Below, in pieces: positions 20,790 through 31,361 of a stretch of DNA of 64,000 bases (positions are counted from its first letter, which is position 1; every line of letters starts with the position of its first letter). Under the pieces are notes generated by a model. The model was not told where the DNA came from. It made no database searches and was given only the letters and a program-made list of their open reading frames with translations. The DNA lies in the NCBI GenBank assembly GCA_933207985.1, contig OW240917.1:120907440-120971439 (forward strand), read 5' to 3'. Made by a program: the position numbers and the translations under genes. Source of the DNA: Pelobates cultripes. Its lineage: Eukaryota > Chordata > Amphibia > Anura > Pelobatidae.

Positions 20790-22351
20790 CAGGGAGTGCA
20801 GAATTATTAGGCAAGTTGTATTTTTGAGGATTAATTTTATTATTGAAAAACAACCATGTTCTCAATGAACCCAAAAAACTCATTAATATCAAAGCTGAAT
20901 ATTTTTGGAAGTAGTTTTTAGTTTGTTTTTAGTTATAGCTATGTTAGGGGGATATCTGTGTGTGCAGGTGACTATTACTGTGCATAATTATTAGGCAACT
21001 TAACAAAAAACAAATATATACCCATTTCAATTATTTATTATTACCAGTGAAACCAATATAACATCTCAACATTCACAAATATACATTTCTGGCATTCAAA
21101 AACAAAACAAAAACAAATCAGTGACCAATATAGCCACCTTTCTTTGCAAGGACACTCAAAAGCCTGCCATCCATGGATTCTGTCAGTGTTTTGATCTGTT
21201 CACCATCAACATTGCGTGCAGCAGCAACCACAGCCTCCCAGACACTGTTCAGAGAGGTGTACTGTTTTCCCTCCTTGTAAATCTCACATTTGATGATGGA
21301 CCACAGGTTCTCAATGGGGTTCAGATCAGGTGAACAAGGAGGCCATGTCATTAGATTTTCTTCTTTTATACCCTTTCTTGCCAGCCACGCTGTGGAGTAC
21401 TTGGACGCGTGTGATGGAGCATTGTCCTGCATGAAAATCATGTTTTTCTTGAAGGATGCAGACTTCTTCCTGTACCACTGCTTGAAGAAGGTGTCTTCCA
21501 GGAACTGGCAGTAGGACTGGGAGTTGAGCTTGACTCCATCCTCAACCCGAAAAGGCCCCACAAGCTCATCTTTGATGATACCAGCCCAAACCAGTACTCC
21601 ACCTCCACCTTGCTGGCGTCTGAGTCAGACTGGAGCTCTCTGCCCTTTACCAATCCAGCCACGGGCCCATCCATCTGGCCCATCAAGACTCACTCTCATT
21701 TCATCAGTCCATAAAACCTTAGAAAAATCAGTCTTGAGATATTTCTTGGCCCAGTCTTGACGTTTCAGCTTGTGTGTCTTGTTCAGTGGTGGTCGTCTTT
21801 CAGCCTTTCTTACCTTGGCCATGTCTCTGAGTATTGCACACCTTGTGCTTTTGGGCACTCCAGTGATGTTGCAGCTCTGAAATATGGCCAAACTGGTGGC
21901 AAGTGGCATCGTGGCAGCTGCACGCTTGACTTTTCTCAGTTCATGGGCAGTTATTTTGCGCCTTGGTTTTTCCACACGCTTCTTGCGACCCTGTTGACTA
22001 TTTTGAATGAAACGCTTGATTGTTCGATGATCACGCTTCAGAAGCTTTGCAATTTTAAGAGTGCTGCATCCCTCTGCAAGATATCTCACTATTTTTGACT
22101 TTTCTGAGCCTGTCAAGTCCTTCTTTTGACCCATTTTGCCAAAGGAAAGGAAGTTGCCTAATAATTATGCACACCTGATATAGGGTGTTGATGTCATTAG
22201 ACCACACCCTTCTCATTACAGAGATGCACATCACCTAATATGCTTAATTGGTAGTAGGCTTTCGAGCCTATACAGCTTGGAGTAAGACAACATGCATAAA
22301 GAGGATGATGTGGTCAAAATACTAATTTGCCTAATAATTCTGCACTCCCTG
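20790..22351 (-). mobile_element. Tc1/mariner transposon, complete
   Basis: A 1562-bp element with terminal inverted repeats starting CAGGGAGTGCAGAATTATTA at both ends, flanked by the expected TA duplication (20788-20789 and 22352-22353). A second inverted motif (TGCATAATTATTAGGCAACT at about 20980 and its complement at about 22150) lies inside each end, giving two candidate transposase-binding sites per end. The single gene reads on the minus strand. Confidence 0.95.
21118..22134 (-). pseudogene. Tc1/mariner DDE transposase, one nonsense codon
   Basis: One continuous frame of 339 codons from ATG 22134 to the terminal stop at 21118. The product would cut and paste the element at TA sites. 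The N-terminus has helix-turn-helix DNA-binding regions (CSTLKIAKLLKRDHRTIKRF at about residues 24-43; a second around ITGVPKSTRCAILRDM), with a basic QGRKKRVEKPRRK stretch between them. The catalytic residues of a DD34E core are all present: Asp in LWTDEMRV (about 142), Asp in FMQDNAPSHAS and Glu in DLNPIENLW. The only obstacle is TGA at 21625-21627 in the Gly-rich loop region just before LRRQQGGGGVLVW, explained by one CGA-to-TGA change. I see no frameshift. A very recent loss of activity is likely. Confidence 0.93.
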
Positions 22352-22353
22352 TA

Positions 22354-23364
22354 TATTTCACTTTATTTGCATTGCACTAATCACGGTGAAATAAATACTT
22401 ATTAAATATTTGTTTATGCAGTGTTTTAGGAAACAATTTGTTAGTGTTACAGCAAACAGTGTCAATTATTGAAAATTCCCCAACCACATTAAGTATGTGT
22501 TGTGAATTAAATGCATCTCGCCCATGCTTACGTGTATACATACATCTCTTCTGCATATTGCAGTGCAGTCACCACAGTGTATTAGGTTTTACATTTGTAT
22601 TTTTTTTTTAAAATTTTTAAAGGATCATAATTTAAAAGATCTCGTAAAAATATTTAAAAGCCGACAATGAGTGACATTTGCTCAGCTGCAATAGAAAAAG
22701 ATCACATGTTAAAATGTCAGCTCAAGTTGTGATTTACAAACACAGAATACATTTCGCAAAGCCACCTGTTTCTAGACAATACCATATAGTAAGCATACAA
22801 TTAATACTTCCATATGTGCAAGAGGGAAGAATGGAGGATTCACAAGATCTCACATTTCAGCAAATAGCACAAATTGTTTTCCTGAACGGCCTCTGACCTT
22901 ACCACATTATGCTTTATGTTATATGTTCTTATGAGTCCCGTGACAAATTTGACCCTTTTTCATACCTCTCAAATCCCCTTGAGATTTATGACTAGTGTCT
23001 GTCACAGGAGAGTACTTTAACATCATGGTGGTACGGGATCTCTAAGAAGAGAGTTAAACAGGAGGATATGTCAGAACGGAGCAAATACGTCCCTCACAAG
23101 AGTGTAAACAGGCCAAACAGTATTATAGACATGGTGCAAGTAAATGTGTAGGTTAATAATTAATTTGTGTAATTTAATTATTAAAGTTTAATGTTTTTCC
23201 AGATAAATAATTTATTGAAGAATCTATCAGATTAAGACAGATCAAGGCAAAGCACACATTGTTTTGAGCACAATCTTTGTGCAACAATAAACATTTTTAA
23301 CACTTACATTTCTGTCTACCTACCTTGTGAACTACTGCTATTCTGTCTCTCTTCTGATTAAATT
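22354..23364. other. Non-coding stretch, nothing recognised
   Basis: AT-rich flank of the Tc1 element. No exon or element end is supported. Confidence 0.45.
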
Positions 23365-23378
23365 CAGTCCTGACACTT

Positions 23379-23798
23379 TTTTTTTCTCTGCTTTCTCTCC
23401 TCAACCGGAGCTCTTGGCGCCTCAAGGTGGGCTGATAGCTTTGCCCAGAATTAGTCGAAAGTCTCATCCAGGCACTGCAGTTTTAGCTCATAGTGCGTTC
23501 ATGTCAGGTTGCTGTTCACGTGGCTGCAGCACGTCCGTCATCTTGGGGTATTCTGCCCCGTCCAGTATCTGTGTCAAAGTAGGTGCTGAAAGGCGACTGC
23601 GATTAGTGGTGGTCACCAGTAAAGCGCCGGTCGGAGAACTGGGAGAGTGGCTGTCTAACCCCAGCTCAAGCTCAGGTAGGCCTCAAGTTTCGAACAGAAT
23701 GTATCCCCGGGTGCACCGTCATCTGCTCAGCAAAGTGGGTATCAATCCGTGTCAGTTTCTGATCAGCAGGCAAGCTCTCCCTCACCCCCTACTCCCCC
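23379..23798 (-). mobile_element. Short retroposed unit with poly(A) tail and 14-bp target duplication
   Basis: A 420-bp GC-rich insert flanked by the exact direct repeat CAGTCCTGACACTT (23365-23378 and 23799-23812). At its left edge is a T run (23379-23385), the poly(A) tail of a minus-strand copy. This is the mark of LINE-driven retroposition. The body, read on the minus strand from GGGGGGAGTAGGGGGTGAGG, has no long frame. It could be a SINE, an L1 5'-leader derivative or a retrocopy of a non-coding RNA; I do not recognise it. Confidence 0.75.
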
Positions 23799-23812
23799 CA
23801 GTCCTGACACTT

Positions 23813-24242
23813 AAATTTTTTTCCCTTTGCACCCTCTACACTTAAAATGTCTTTTTTTTTAATCTCTTCCGCCTTCATTCAATAATGCTTGTTCTTTACA
23901 CCTTCCTTGTTTTACCTGTCTTCCGCATTCAATATCTTGAACCCAATCCTCTCCAGTTTATTCTAGAGTCCAGAGAACTAGTGACTTCCTTGTTTATGTA
24001 TATACAGGTATGTAGGATGGGGAGCATACAAAGATATAGAATTAAATATACCCCATGATCCTTTGCTATATCGAAGGGGCTACACCAATCATGGGCCACG
24101 AACCAATCATGTGCATTAACATTTCATGTTAGATGGTGACTACAAAATGGTTACCACAACACCGTAAAAGTTGCCAGCCTTTATTCCCTATTAAATTCCC
24201 TCTGATGACAAAGGATGAAAGTTAATGCACATTTTGTTGCCT
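23813..24242. other. Non-coding stretch, nothing recognised
   Basis: It lies between the retroposed unit and the MITE that hosts the LTR element. No feature is supported. Confidence 0.45.
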
Positions 24243-24292
24243 TTAACCCCTTAAGAACCAAACTTCTGGAATAAAAGGGAATCATGACATGT

Positions 24293-24603
24293 TGTAGAAT
24301 ATTGCATATTCTATGTTTCTATTGATTATATTGAGTCCAGCAATTACCATCTGCTGTTGAACATCTATTATCCTGTAACATCCTTTGTTGTTTTATTATG
24401 TATCAGTAACTAAGAATAAACCTGAAGAAACCGTAAGTCAGATTGCGTATTAGTACTTTTCATTAATATAGACATATATTAATGTGGCGAGCAAATTTGG
24501 CCCAAGACTATATATACAAAAGACGTATATATATCAATCAACTGAAGAGAAGAAGAAATTAAGTAGATTTAACGTTGACGATCAATTCTAGTTACATTTT
24601 ACA
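24293..24603 (+). repeat. 5' LTR (311 bp), lacks a promoter-bearing block
   Basis: Begins TGTAGAATATTGCATATTCT and ends TTACATTTTACA. It carries AATAAA at about 24413. Compared with the 3' LTR it lacks about 221 bp that include a TATA-like CTATATAG. About a dozen mismatches to the 3' LTR over the last 234 bp (roughly 5 percent, counted by eye) indicate an old insertion. Confidence 0.9.
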
Positions 24604-24949
24604 TTGGCTAGCCAGCCAGTCTTCTATTCAAGTTTTGTTCCCACTTCAAGGGAGGAGAGAGAAGAATCGAGTTACAAAGCTGTTTTGGAACTGGGAAAAC
24701 AAACTTGAAGAGAAAAAAAGAATCTAGACTGTCACAAAAGAACTGTGTTTGTAAGAAAAAGAGATTTCAAATCACAAAGACTGTACAAGACTATTTTCTA
24801 CAACTGAGACAAAAAGCACAAGATACAACGTGAATTGTAGAAGCAAGCACGTGGCAGAGATTGGCAATCATCCAGATCCAAGCCCAGAACTGCGCAGCTG
24901 TGTGGACGAAGCAACGAAATAAACAGAAATAACTGATCTGGTGACTAAC

Positions 24950-26514
24950 ATGGAATTCATAAATGATATTGCAGAGAAAACTAAATTGCAGTGTGCATTT
25001 AATAGCAGCTATTCAGATGCTGTATTGTGGCAATCTTTATACACACAATGTGAAATTGCCAATAGTGAAATTGACAAGAAATTGTTTGTTAATAAGAAAA
25101 AACAAAAGATCAGAAATGTTATGAAACTAGTCTGTACTTACAATGCATTGATTTGTGAACGAAATGCAGGTCAAGACAATTTAGAATTAGCAGATAAAGA
25201 AGTAGATTTGAATGGGTTAACAGAAGACAAATCAGATTTAAATGAACAGTGTAACAACGTAACAGAGAGTACATGCTGTAACTGTGAAAGATTGTCAGAA
25301 ACAGTCTGTGAACTAGAGGATAGAGTTGAATTAAGAAATGATCTTATTTGCCAGCTTACTAATGAAGTAAAGAAAGAAAAATACAGGCACAGAATCTAAT
25401 CCGAGAACCAATAGATACTGAAAATGTATCCTCACAAAGTGATTTGCAAAAATGTAAATTTCAAGACAGAGCTGCAAAACGTAATTTGAAAATCCAGGAA
25501 CAATTACTGAAAATTGTGAAATGTATTCCAGTTTATGACACGTCAGTGGATGCATTTATTAATGCTGGAATGTTTGAGTCAAATTTGGAAAAATACAGCC
25601 TTAATGACGAACAAAGGAGTAAACTATTTAAAACATGGCTGCCGACTCTAATGGCATGTAGGCTGACCACGCCTATAAAATGTGAGGACAATGATGAAAT
25701 AATATATGGAAAATACCGAGACAGATTAACACAATTAATAAAATTAACAACAGGGAATGATTTTGCAGACATTGAAATGTTGGAAAAACTAAAACCACAC
25801 AATGATGAGGATATTTTTAGTTTTCTTGTAAAATTTGAAAGTGCATATAGACTTGTTGCTAATTTTCCTGAGGATCAGTTAATTAATGAATTTGTGAAAA
25901 AATCTCAAGCTCTAGATCCAACTGCAATTGTGATATCTAGAGAAAAAATTACTTTGACAGAAGTTGTTTTGTTCTTGGATAACTTAAGGAGGGTAACCAA
26001 TAATGAAGGGGTTAAAAAGACTAGTGAAATGAGGCAGAGAAAGAAACTCAGACCTGACACCCCTCATTCCCCTCCCCCTTCTTCGTGGACTCAGTGTGAA
26101 AGAGTGATACAGACAACTGAGCCCCTCCCATTTTTTTCTACTAAAAACTGTAGAGTTAACAATCAAAGGCAGAATATAACTCCTAAAGTTATTTGTTTTT
26201 GGTGCAATAAACAACATTATTTAAGATCTTGCAGATATTTTATCCTCGATATCAAATCAAAAGCAAATGAGAAATTAAATTTGTTGATTGAAAATTTTGA
26301 CAGAGAAAATACATGTGGAGATAAATCAATAAAAGCCTTTCCTTGTAAACTGATAATCAGACAAATAAGAGCAATTTTAGCTAAATCGAAATTAGGAGAC
26401 AGACAAGCAATGCAGTGTAACACAGAAAGTTATAAGGATCAGATAACTTCAAGAGATTTGATCAGTTTAGGGAATGAGCATGGATATGTGTGCCAACAGA
26501 TGTACACAGGCTGA
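24950..26514 (+). pseudogene. Gag-like polyprotein with one frameshift
   Basis: The first frame runs from ATG 24950 to a stop at 25397-25399. A second frame picks up in the adjoining A-rich run (about 25370-25390) and continues to 26514, so one single-base indel probably split one gene of about 520 codons. The N-terminal part has a Cys-rich patch (CCNCERLSETVCELEDRV) and predicted helices or coiled coil. The middle, helical part (DIFSFLVKFESAYRLVANFP, about 25810-25870) fits a capsid. A basic Pro-rich linker follows, then a knuckle CFWCNKQHYLRSC at about 26198-26236 with spacing C-x2-C-x3-H-x4-C, one residue shorter than the usual C-x2-C-x4-H-x4-C. The family is not assigned. No protease follows in any frame. 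Confidence 0.7.
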
Positions 26515-28831
26515 TTCCAGAAATAAGAACAGCACACAAGAAAAGAGATCTATGTTAGTTTGTTGTTTTCAATGAATTGTTAGTCTGAACTGTTTTTTCA
26601 TTGTTTTTATGTGTGTTATAATAAAGTATTAGGTTAATTAATTAAAATAAAAATTTACATCAAGTTTGCAAATATGGCAGAATGAAATACACTAATGTAG
26701 CAGTTAGGAACATGCAATGTATGTTATATTGGGTGTATACGAATATAGAGTAACCCCAATCATTTTACAGAAGGAAAAAACAATAGATTTATTCTTTGTT
26801 GCTTCTGAGGTTGATTTAAAATCTTTGATTTAATTCATGAGAATGAGATTTTAATGTCATGACTGATAATGGATTACTATATTTTGCAAAGCCTGGACAT
26901 ACATATGTTTTGATTATATAGAAAACAAAAGTTTTGATAGGATAAAACCTAGATTTGCAGATATATTTGATGTAGGAAACAATATATGTTTTTGTAGTTT
27001 GTTTCATGTGACAAAATGGTGCCAGTGTTAAGACAAGATGGCTACTATTGCTAAAGTATAGTGGAGAACAATATTTTGTTGTAACTTCTGATATGTGATT
27101 AGGTTATACCTCCAGATTATTAAACAGTTTAAAAGGGGGGTATGATTAATACAAATTTTGATAACTTAAAATGTTCAGAAAGATTTTAATATAAAGGAAA
27201 TTTTAAGATTATACATCACATGGCATAAATTTAATGACCACAAGATGGTAGATCTTATGAGAAGAAATGAGAATGTTTTGTGTAGTCAATATAATTCAAT
27301 GTTATACTGTATAATAATAATGAGATATAAACATTGTAAACCATTGTATTGATGCTGCACATGTTTTTTGTTTTAATGTAGGTAAAGCGTGACAGATCCT
27401 CGTGGCAGTAAGTTAGGAAAGAATTCCTTTAGACAACTGGACATCGACTGTTGGAAAGATACTTTTCATCTGATCTGCAAAGTTTGATGGAAGATTCTAC
27501 AGAGTTCATTCGATACAGAAGAGTAACAGACTTACAAAGAAATAAAAGACTGGCACTAACATGAATATCAATTCTTAAATATTAACGGAAAAGAAAACAG
27601 ACAATGAAAAGTTATTTAACAGTTATGAGTGTATTAATACCAAAAGAGAGTACTTATAAATGTGTAACACATGTAATAAAATTATGAAAGGATAGTATTA
27701 TGAAAAGAACTATTACATTATTACCTATACATAGAATGAGAAGTATCAGAAGTAGGTAAAATATGAAGTTGATAAAATAAGGATCATGTATACTTAATTC
27801 TACAAAGATTGAGTTCAATAGTATTTCATAGATTCACTAGAATAAGTAATTTGTTTATATCGAGGTGAAGTATAACAAACAATGGTAACATAAGGAAGAA
27901 AACTAAGGAAGGATAATTTATATTGATTAATATTAAGTAATTATATACATTAAAAATGCCTTGGATATAAGAGTTCAGAGATCCAAGAGGAATTGAATTG
28001 AGTTTAGTTAACAGTATAGTACACGATTATATTTGACCTAAGTCTATAAAATGTATGGACTAGGAAGAATAGGTTTCTGGATATGACGGTATCCAATGAA
28101 TTGAATATGTTGTTATAAGTTGTTTTATGATTTCCCTGAGTTTGTTAGACACAGACTAGGAATACATGTTTCTGGGCAGTATGGCCCCAAGTTTTGTTTA
28201 TTTTATTTAATTTTAGTCAGTTGAAGTGTACTAAGGAATACGGATTGGTCAGAACATTAGGACAATCCTGCTTTTAAGATGTATTACATTAATAAGTCAT
28301 CACAATTAAGGTCTAATGAGGAGAGTGATGATAATTAATTTATATTATTCTTTCCAAGTTATTTTAAAGTAAACTATGTTTCTCTTGAATGAAAAGTTTG
28401 TTACTACAAGGTGGAATTTTAGTGAAAATTATAATTATGTAAACAAAAACAAATCTATGATAGAAAGATTTCTGGGTGGAGATTATCTAGAACAATAAGT
28501 ATTGTCAACAACATGAACATTATTTGAAGAATTATTATAAAACTTCATGGTTGATAACACATTTGAAGGTTTGCAAATTATTATGAGTCTTATAAGTAGT
28601 GTTGATATATTTCAGGTAGTGAGAGCCTACTGAATATACAAATTAAATACTATGATTGTAAAGTACTGATACAATCAGCACTAGGTGGTATTAATGGTAT
28701 AGGGATGTAATTCATGAATACAAATGACCTAAAGATTTTAAGTTACTAGAAAACATGATTCATGGAAGTATAAGTGGTCGTATATTATAGTAATATATGT
28801 ATTAGTACTTTAGTAATATCAGGTATTGAGA
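26515..28831. other. Interior of the LTR element without coding signal
   Basis: About 2.3 kb of AT-rich sequence with stops in all frames. I see no YxDD, integrase zinc or DDE motif on either strand. It may be decayed pol or a true non-coding spacer. Confidence 0.6.
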
Positions 28832-29059
28832 ATGAAAATACTGTTATGTGTCTTTAGTAAGAATATGATAGTGATACGCAGTTATTATCTAGAAAGTTAC
28901 GATCTTGATTTTGTTATTTACAAAGACATGACAGTACCAGAGCAGATAGATCTTTCTGATTGCTTTACATTGTTTATTGGATCAACATTTGTAATTTATT
29001 TTATTCATTTATTATTGTTATATATATGTACATATTATGTTCAAGTAGTTATGATGTAA
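28832..29059 (+). CDS. Small ORF with C-terminal membrane segment, inside LTR element
   Basis: About 75 codons from ATG 28832. The N-terminal part is mixed (MKILLCVFSKNMIVIRSYYL) and the C-terminal part is strongly hydrophobic (FIGSTFVIYFIHLLLLYICT), consistent with a membrane span and a short tail. It lies just before the purine tract and 3' LTR, where an envelope gene would end, so it may be the remnant of one. Chance is a real alternative in AT-rich DNA, where hydrophobic codons are common. Confidence 0.3.
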   Translation: MKILLCVFSKNMIVIRSYYLESYDLDFVIYKDMTVPEQIDLSDCFTLFIGSTFVIYFIHLLLLYICTYYVQVVMM

Positions 29060-29278
29060 CATGGATATGGATATCAATACATAGCTGAAACAGAGGGAGT
29101 TTTGAAGTAAAGTAAGCGGTATGAGGGATAGAAACTCGACTTTCTAAGAACTCTCATATAATAGAAAGTTGTGACTACATCTTGTTCTGTGCTCAATGAA
29201 CGTGATACGAGTGATGTATGAATGGACAGGTTAGTGACATTGTGTTATGGTTTTAAAACAAACCATAAACAGAGGGAA

Positions 29279-30695
29279 TGTAGAATATTGCATATTCTAT
29301 GTTTCTATTGATTATATATGGATGTGTGGATTGACATAAGTAACAGATGGTATAAGTCACAAGGCTTTATAAGTCACAAGGCTCTGGAATGTGGATTTGG
29401 GGGTCTTGTCCTTATAGTCTGACGTCATTATGGGCACTTCTATATAGTAACTGAACACGAGATCTCTCGCTCTCTTGGCTCTTGGCTCTCTCTGGTTCTC
29501 TCTCAATGTAAAGATGTAAGGATGTAACTCTCCCGTCAGGAGTCCAGCAATTAGCATCTGTTGTTGAACATCTATTTGTCACATTATACCATGTTCTATG
29601 GAGATGTCTGGCATCCAGTACTCTTTTTACAATTCTTGTTTAGTTTTTCTTGTTTTTTTGGTTTTCTATTCTATGTCTGGGGGTTTTTCTGGGTTCATTC
29701 CTGTAATCCGTAACTGGAATTCCCAGTGTCCAGGTTTCCTTTAAATGTTTGTTTTATGTTGCCACACCCGTTTGTTTTCCATTTTCCTTTTTGTTTCATT
29801 CTGGACCTGCAGCAGTGTTTCAAGTCTCTGCCCTTTCTTGCAGGTAAGTGCTATTGTGGTTTAGTATGGTTCTTTTAGCGAACATTAGGCAGTGTAGGTC
29901 CTGCCGAATATGGAATACATTGGCGTTGTGGCAGGCTTATGCAATGTATGATCATATAATGTAACTAAATCCCCATATTTTTCATATACAGTGCTTAGTT
30001 ATGTCTCCTCTTGTTTTGACTATTATATATTGTCTTGTTTATTTTGTAATCCCAGTCCATGTACAGTCCTGTCCTGCCCCTGTTTAGTTAATGTTCCCTT
30101 ATGTATTGTGTACATGTTCTGGGTTTAGCTTCCTATCCTTCTCTGGTTCTGGGTTCTACTAGTTATGTCTTGTTTTCATGTTTGGTGCCTGTTCTAGCCT
30201 TGCCTTGTTTCTGTACTGGATACATGTCGGCTGCAGAGCCCCCCTATCCAGTTCCTGGGAGGTCTGCATATCAAGCTCCTAGTTCCTGGGATCCGCTGTA
30301 GCTGCACCAGGGTTCTGGTATGTGGCCGCGCAAACGCTGGTGCTCAACGCCAGAGGACGTGTGGTTACCCTGCACCAGGCCCTGATAGTCCATTACCACG
30401 CTGAAGACTCCCACTTCTCATCAGGCACTCAGGTTTCCGTACCGCCACCCCTGACACTATTATCCTGTAACATCCTTTGTTGTTTTATTATGTATCAGTA
30501 ACTAAGAATAAACCTGAAGAAACCATAAGTCAGATTGCGTATTAGTACTTTTCATTAATATAGACATATATTAATGTTGCGAGCAAATTTGGCCCAAGAC
30601 TATATATACAAAATACGTATGTATATCAATCAACTGAAAAGAAGACGAAATTAAGTAGATTTAACGTTGACGATCGATTCCAACCAGATTTTACA
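29279..30695 (+). repeat. 3' LTR, interrupted by a solo LTR
   Basis: The LTR parts are 29279-29576 and 30457-30695, together about 530 bp. They include a TATA-like CTATATAG (about 29441) followed by a CT-rich stretch, and AATAAA at about 30511. Its end TTTTACA abuts the CATGT duplication. Confidence 0.88.
29577..30456. mobile_element. Solo LTR nested in the 3' LTR
   Basis: An 880-bp insert starting TGTCACATTATACC and ending CCGCCACCCCTGACA, with matching TGTCA/TGACA ends and an exact 5-bp duplication CTATT (29572-29576 and 30457-30461). There is no open frame of note. These are the marks of an LTR left after recombination of a provirus. The family differs from its host LTR. Confidence 0.85.
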
Positions 30696-30730
30696 CATGT
30701 CACACATGTCATGTGTCCTTAAGGGGTTAA

Positions 30731-31146
30731 GTCATGCTGCAAATTAATTTATTTCTGAAAGAAAGTGTAAAAAAGGTAAAACCACTGGCTTCTGATGGTA
30801 TTCCAAGTAAAGTACTTGATGGTAAAATACAGATATAAGCAGAAGACACCTGGTCATTTGTTGTCTGTGGGCTGTATTTTTACTCCACACTTTATCTAGT
30901 TACAGACATGAGTATGTGCTAGCACTTTAAAACATGCATCAGGAACTACAATGTTTGGAGACCTAGATCTGACCTATAATAGCACCTGCCACCCACACAG
31001 AGTGCATTTAAAATAGAAAATGCTGAGATTCAGCATATGTTATGCAAAATACAGGTCTCTGTAGACGATAATTGCTCAGCAGAAAATATTAAGTTACAAA
31101 TTTGACAATTCAATAAGACCACACAGCAATAGGATTCCAAACTTCT
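30731..31146. other. Non-coding stretch, nothing recognised
   Basis: Spacer between the MITE and the next Tc1 element. No feature is supported. Confidence 0.45.
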
Positions 31147-31361
31147 TACAGAGTGAGGGGGGGAAAGTATTTGATCCCCTGCTGATTTTGAATGTTTGAC
31201 CACTGACAAAGAAATGATCAGTCTATAATTTTAATTGTAGTTATATTTTAACACAGAGACAGAATAACAACAAAAAAAAGAAATCCAGAAAAACGCATGT
31301 CAAAAAAGTTATAAATTGATTTGCATGTCAAGGAGTGAAATAAGTATTTGACTCCTTCGAC

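Larger units (their letters stand above)
24293..30695 (+). mobile_element. LTR retroelement with gag but no visible pol
   Basis: A 6.4-kb element bounded by TGTAGAATATTGC...TTTTACA LTRs, with an exact 5-bp target duplication CATGT (24288-24292 and 30696-30700). After the 5' LTR comes a primer-site candidate (TTGGCTAGCCAGCCAG, 24604-24619), then a gag-like region (24950-26514), then about 2.8 kb with no RT, RNase H, protease or integrase motif. A purine tract AGAGGGAA (29271-29278) precedes the 3' LTR. It is therefore non-autonomous, or it has lost pol by deletion or drift. The 3' LTR is itself split by a solo LTR at 29577-30456. Confidence 0.88.
24247..30726. repeat. TTAA MITE (about 72 bp) split by an LTR element
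   Basis: The left half, CCCCTTAAGAACCAAACTTC...CATGACATGT (24247-24292), and the right half, CACACATGTCATGTGTCC...AAGGGG (30701-30726), together equal the uninterrupted copy at 53219-53290. The outer TTAA target duplication is at 24243-24246 and 30727-30730. The LTR element duplicated CATGT at the split. Confidence 0.9.

Noticed and set aside
24190..24220. A second hammerhead core (CTGATGA...GATGAAAG)
   Set aside because: The first box is present but the second lacks GAAAC in the right place, and no stem I or stem II forms.
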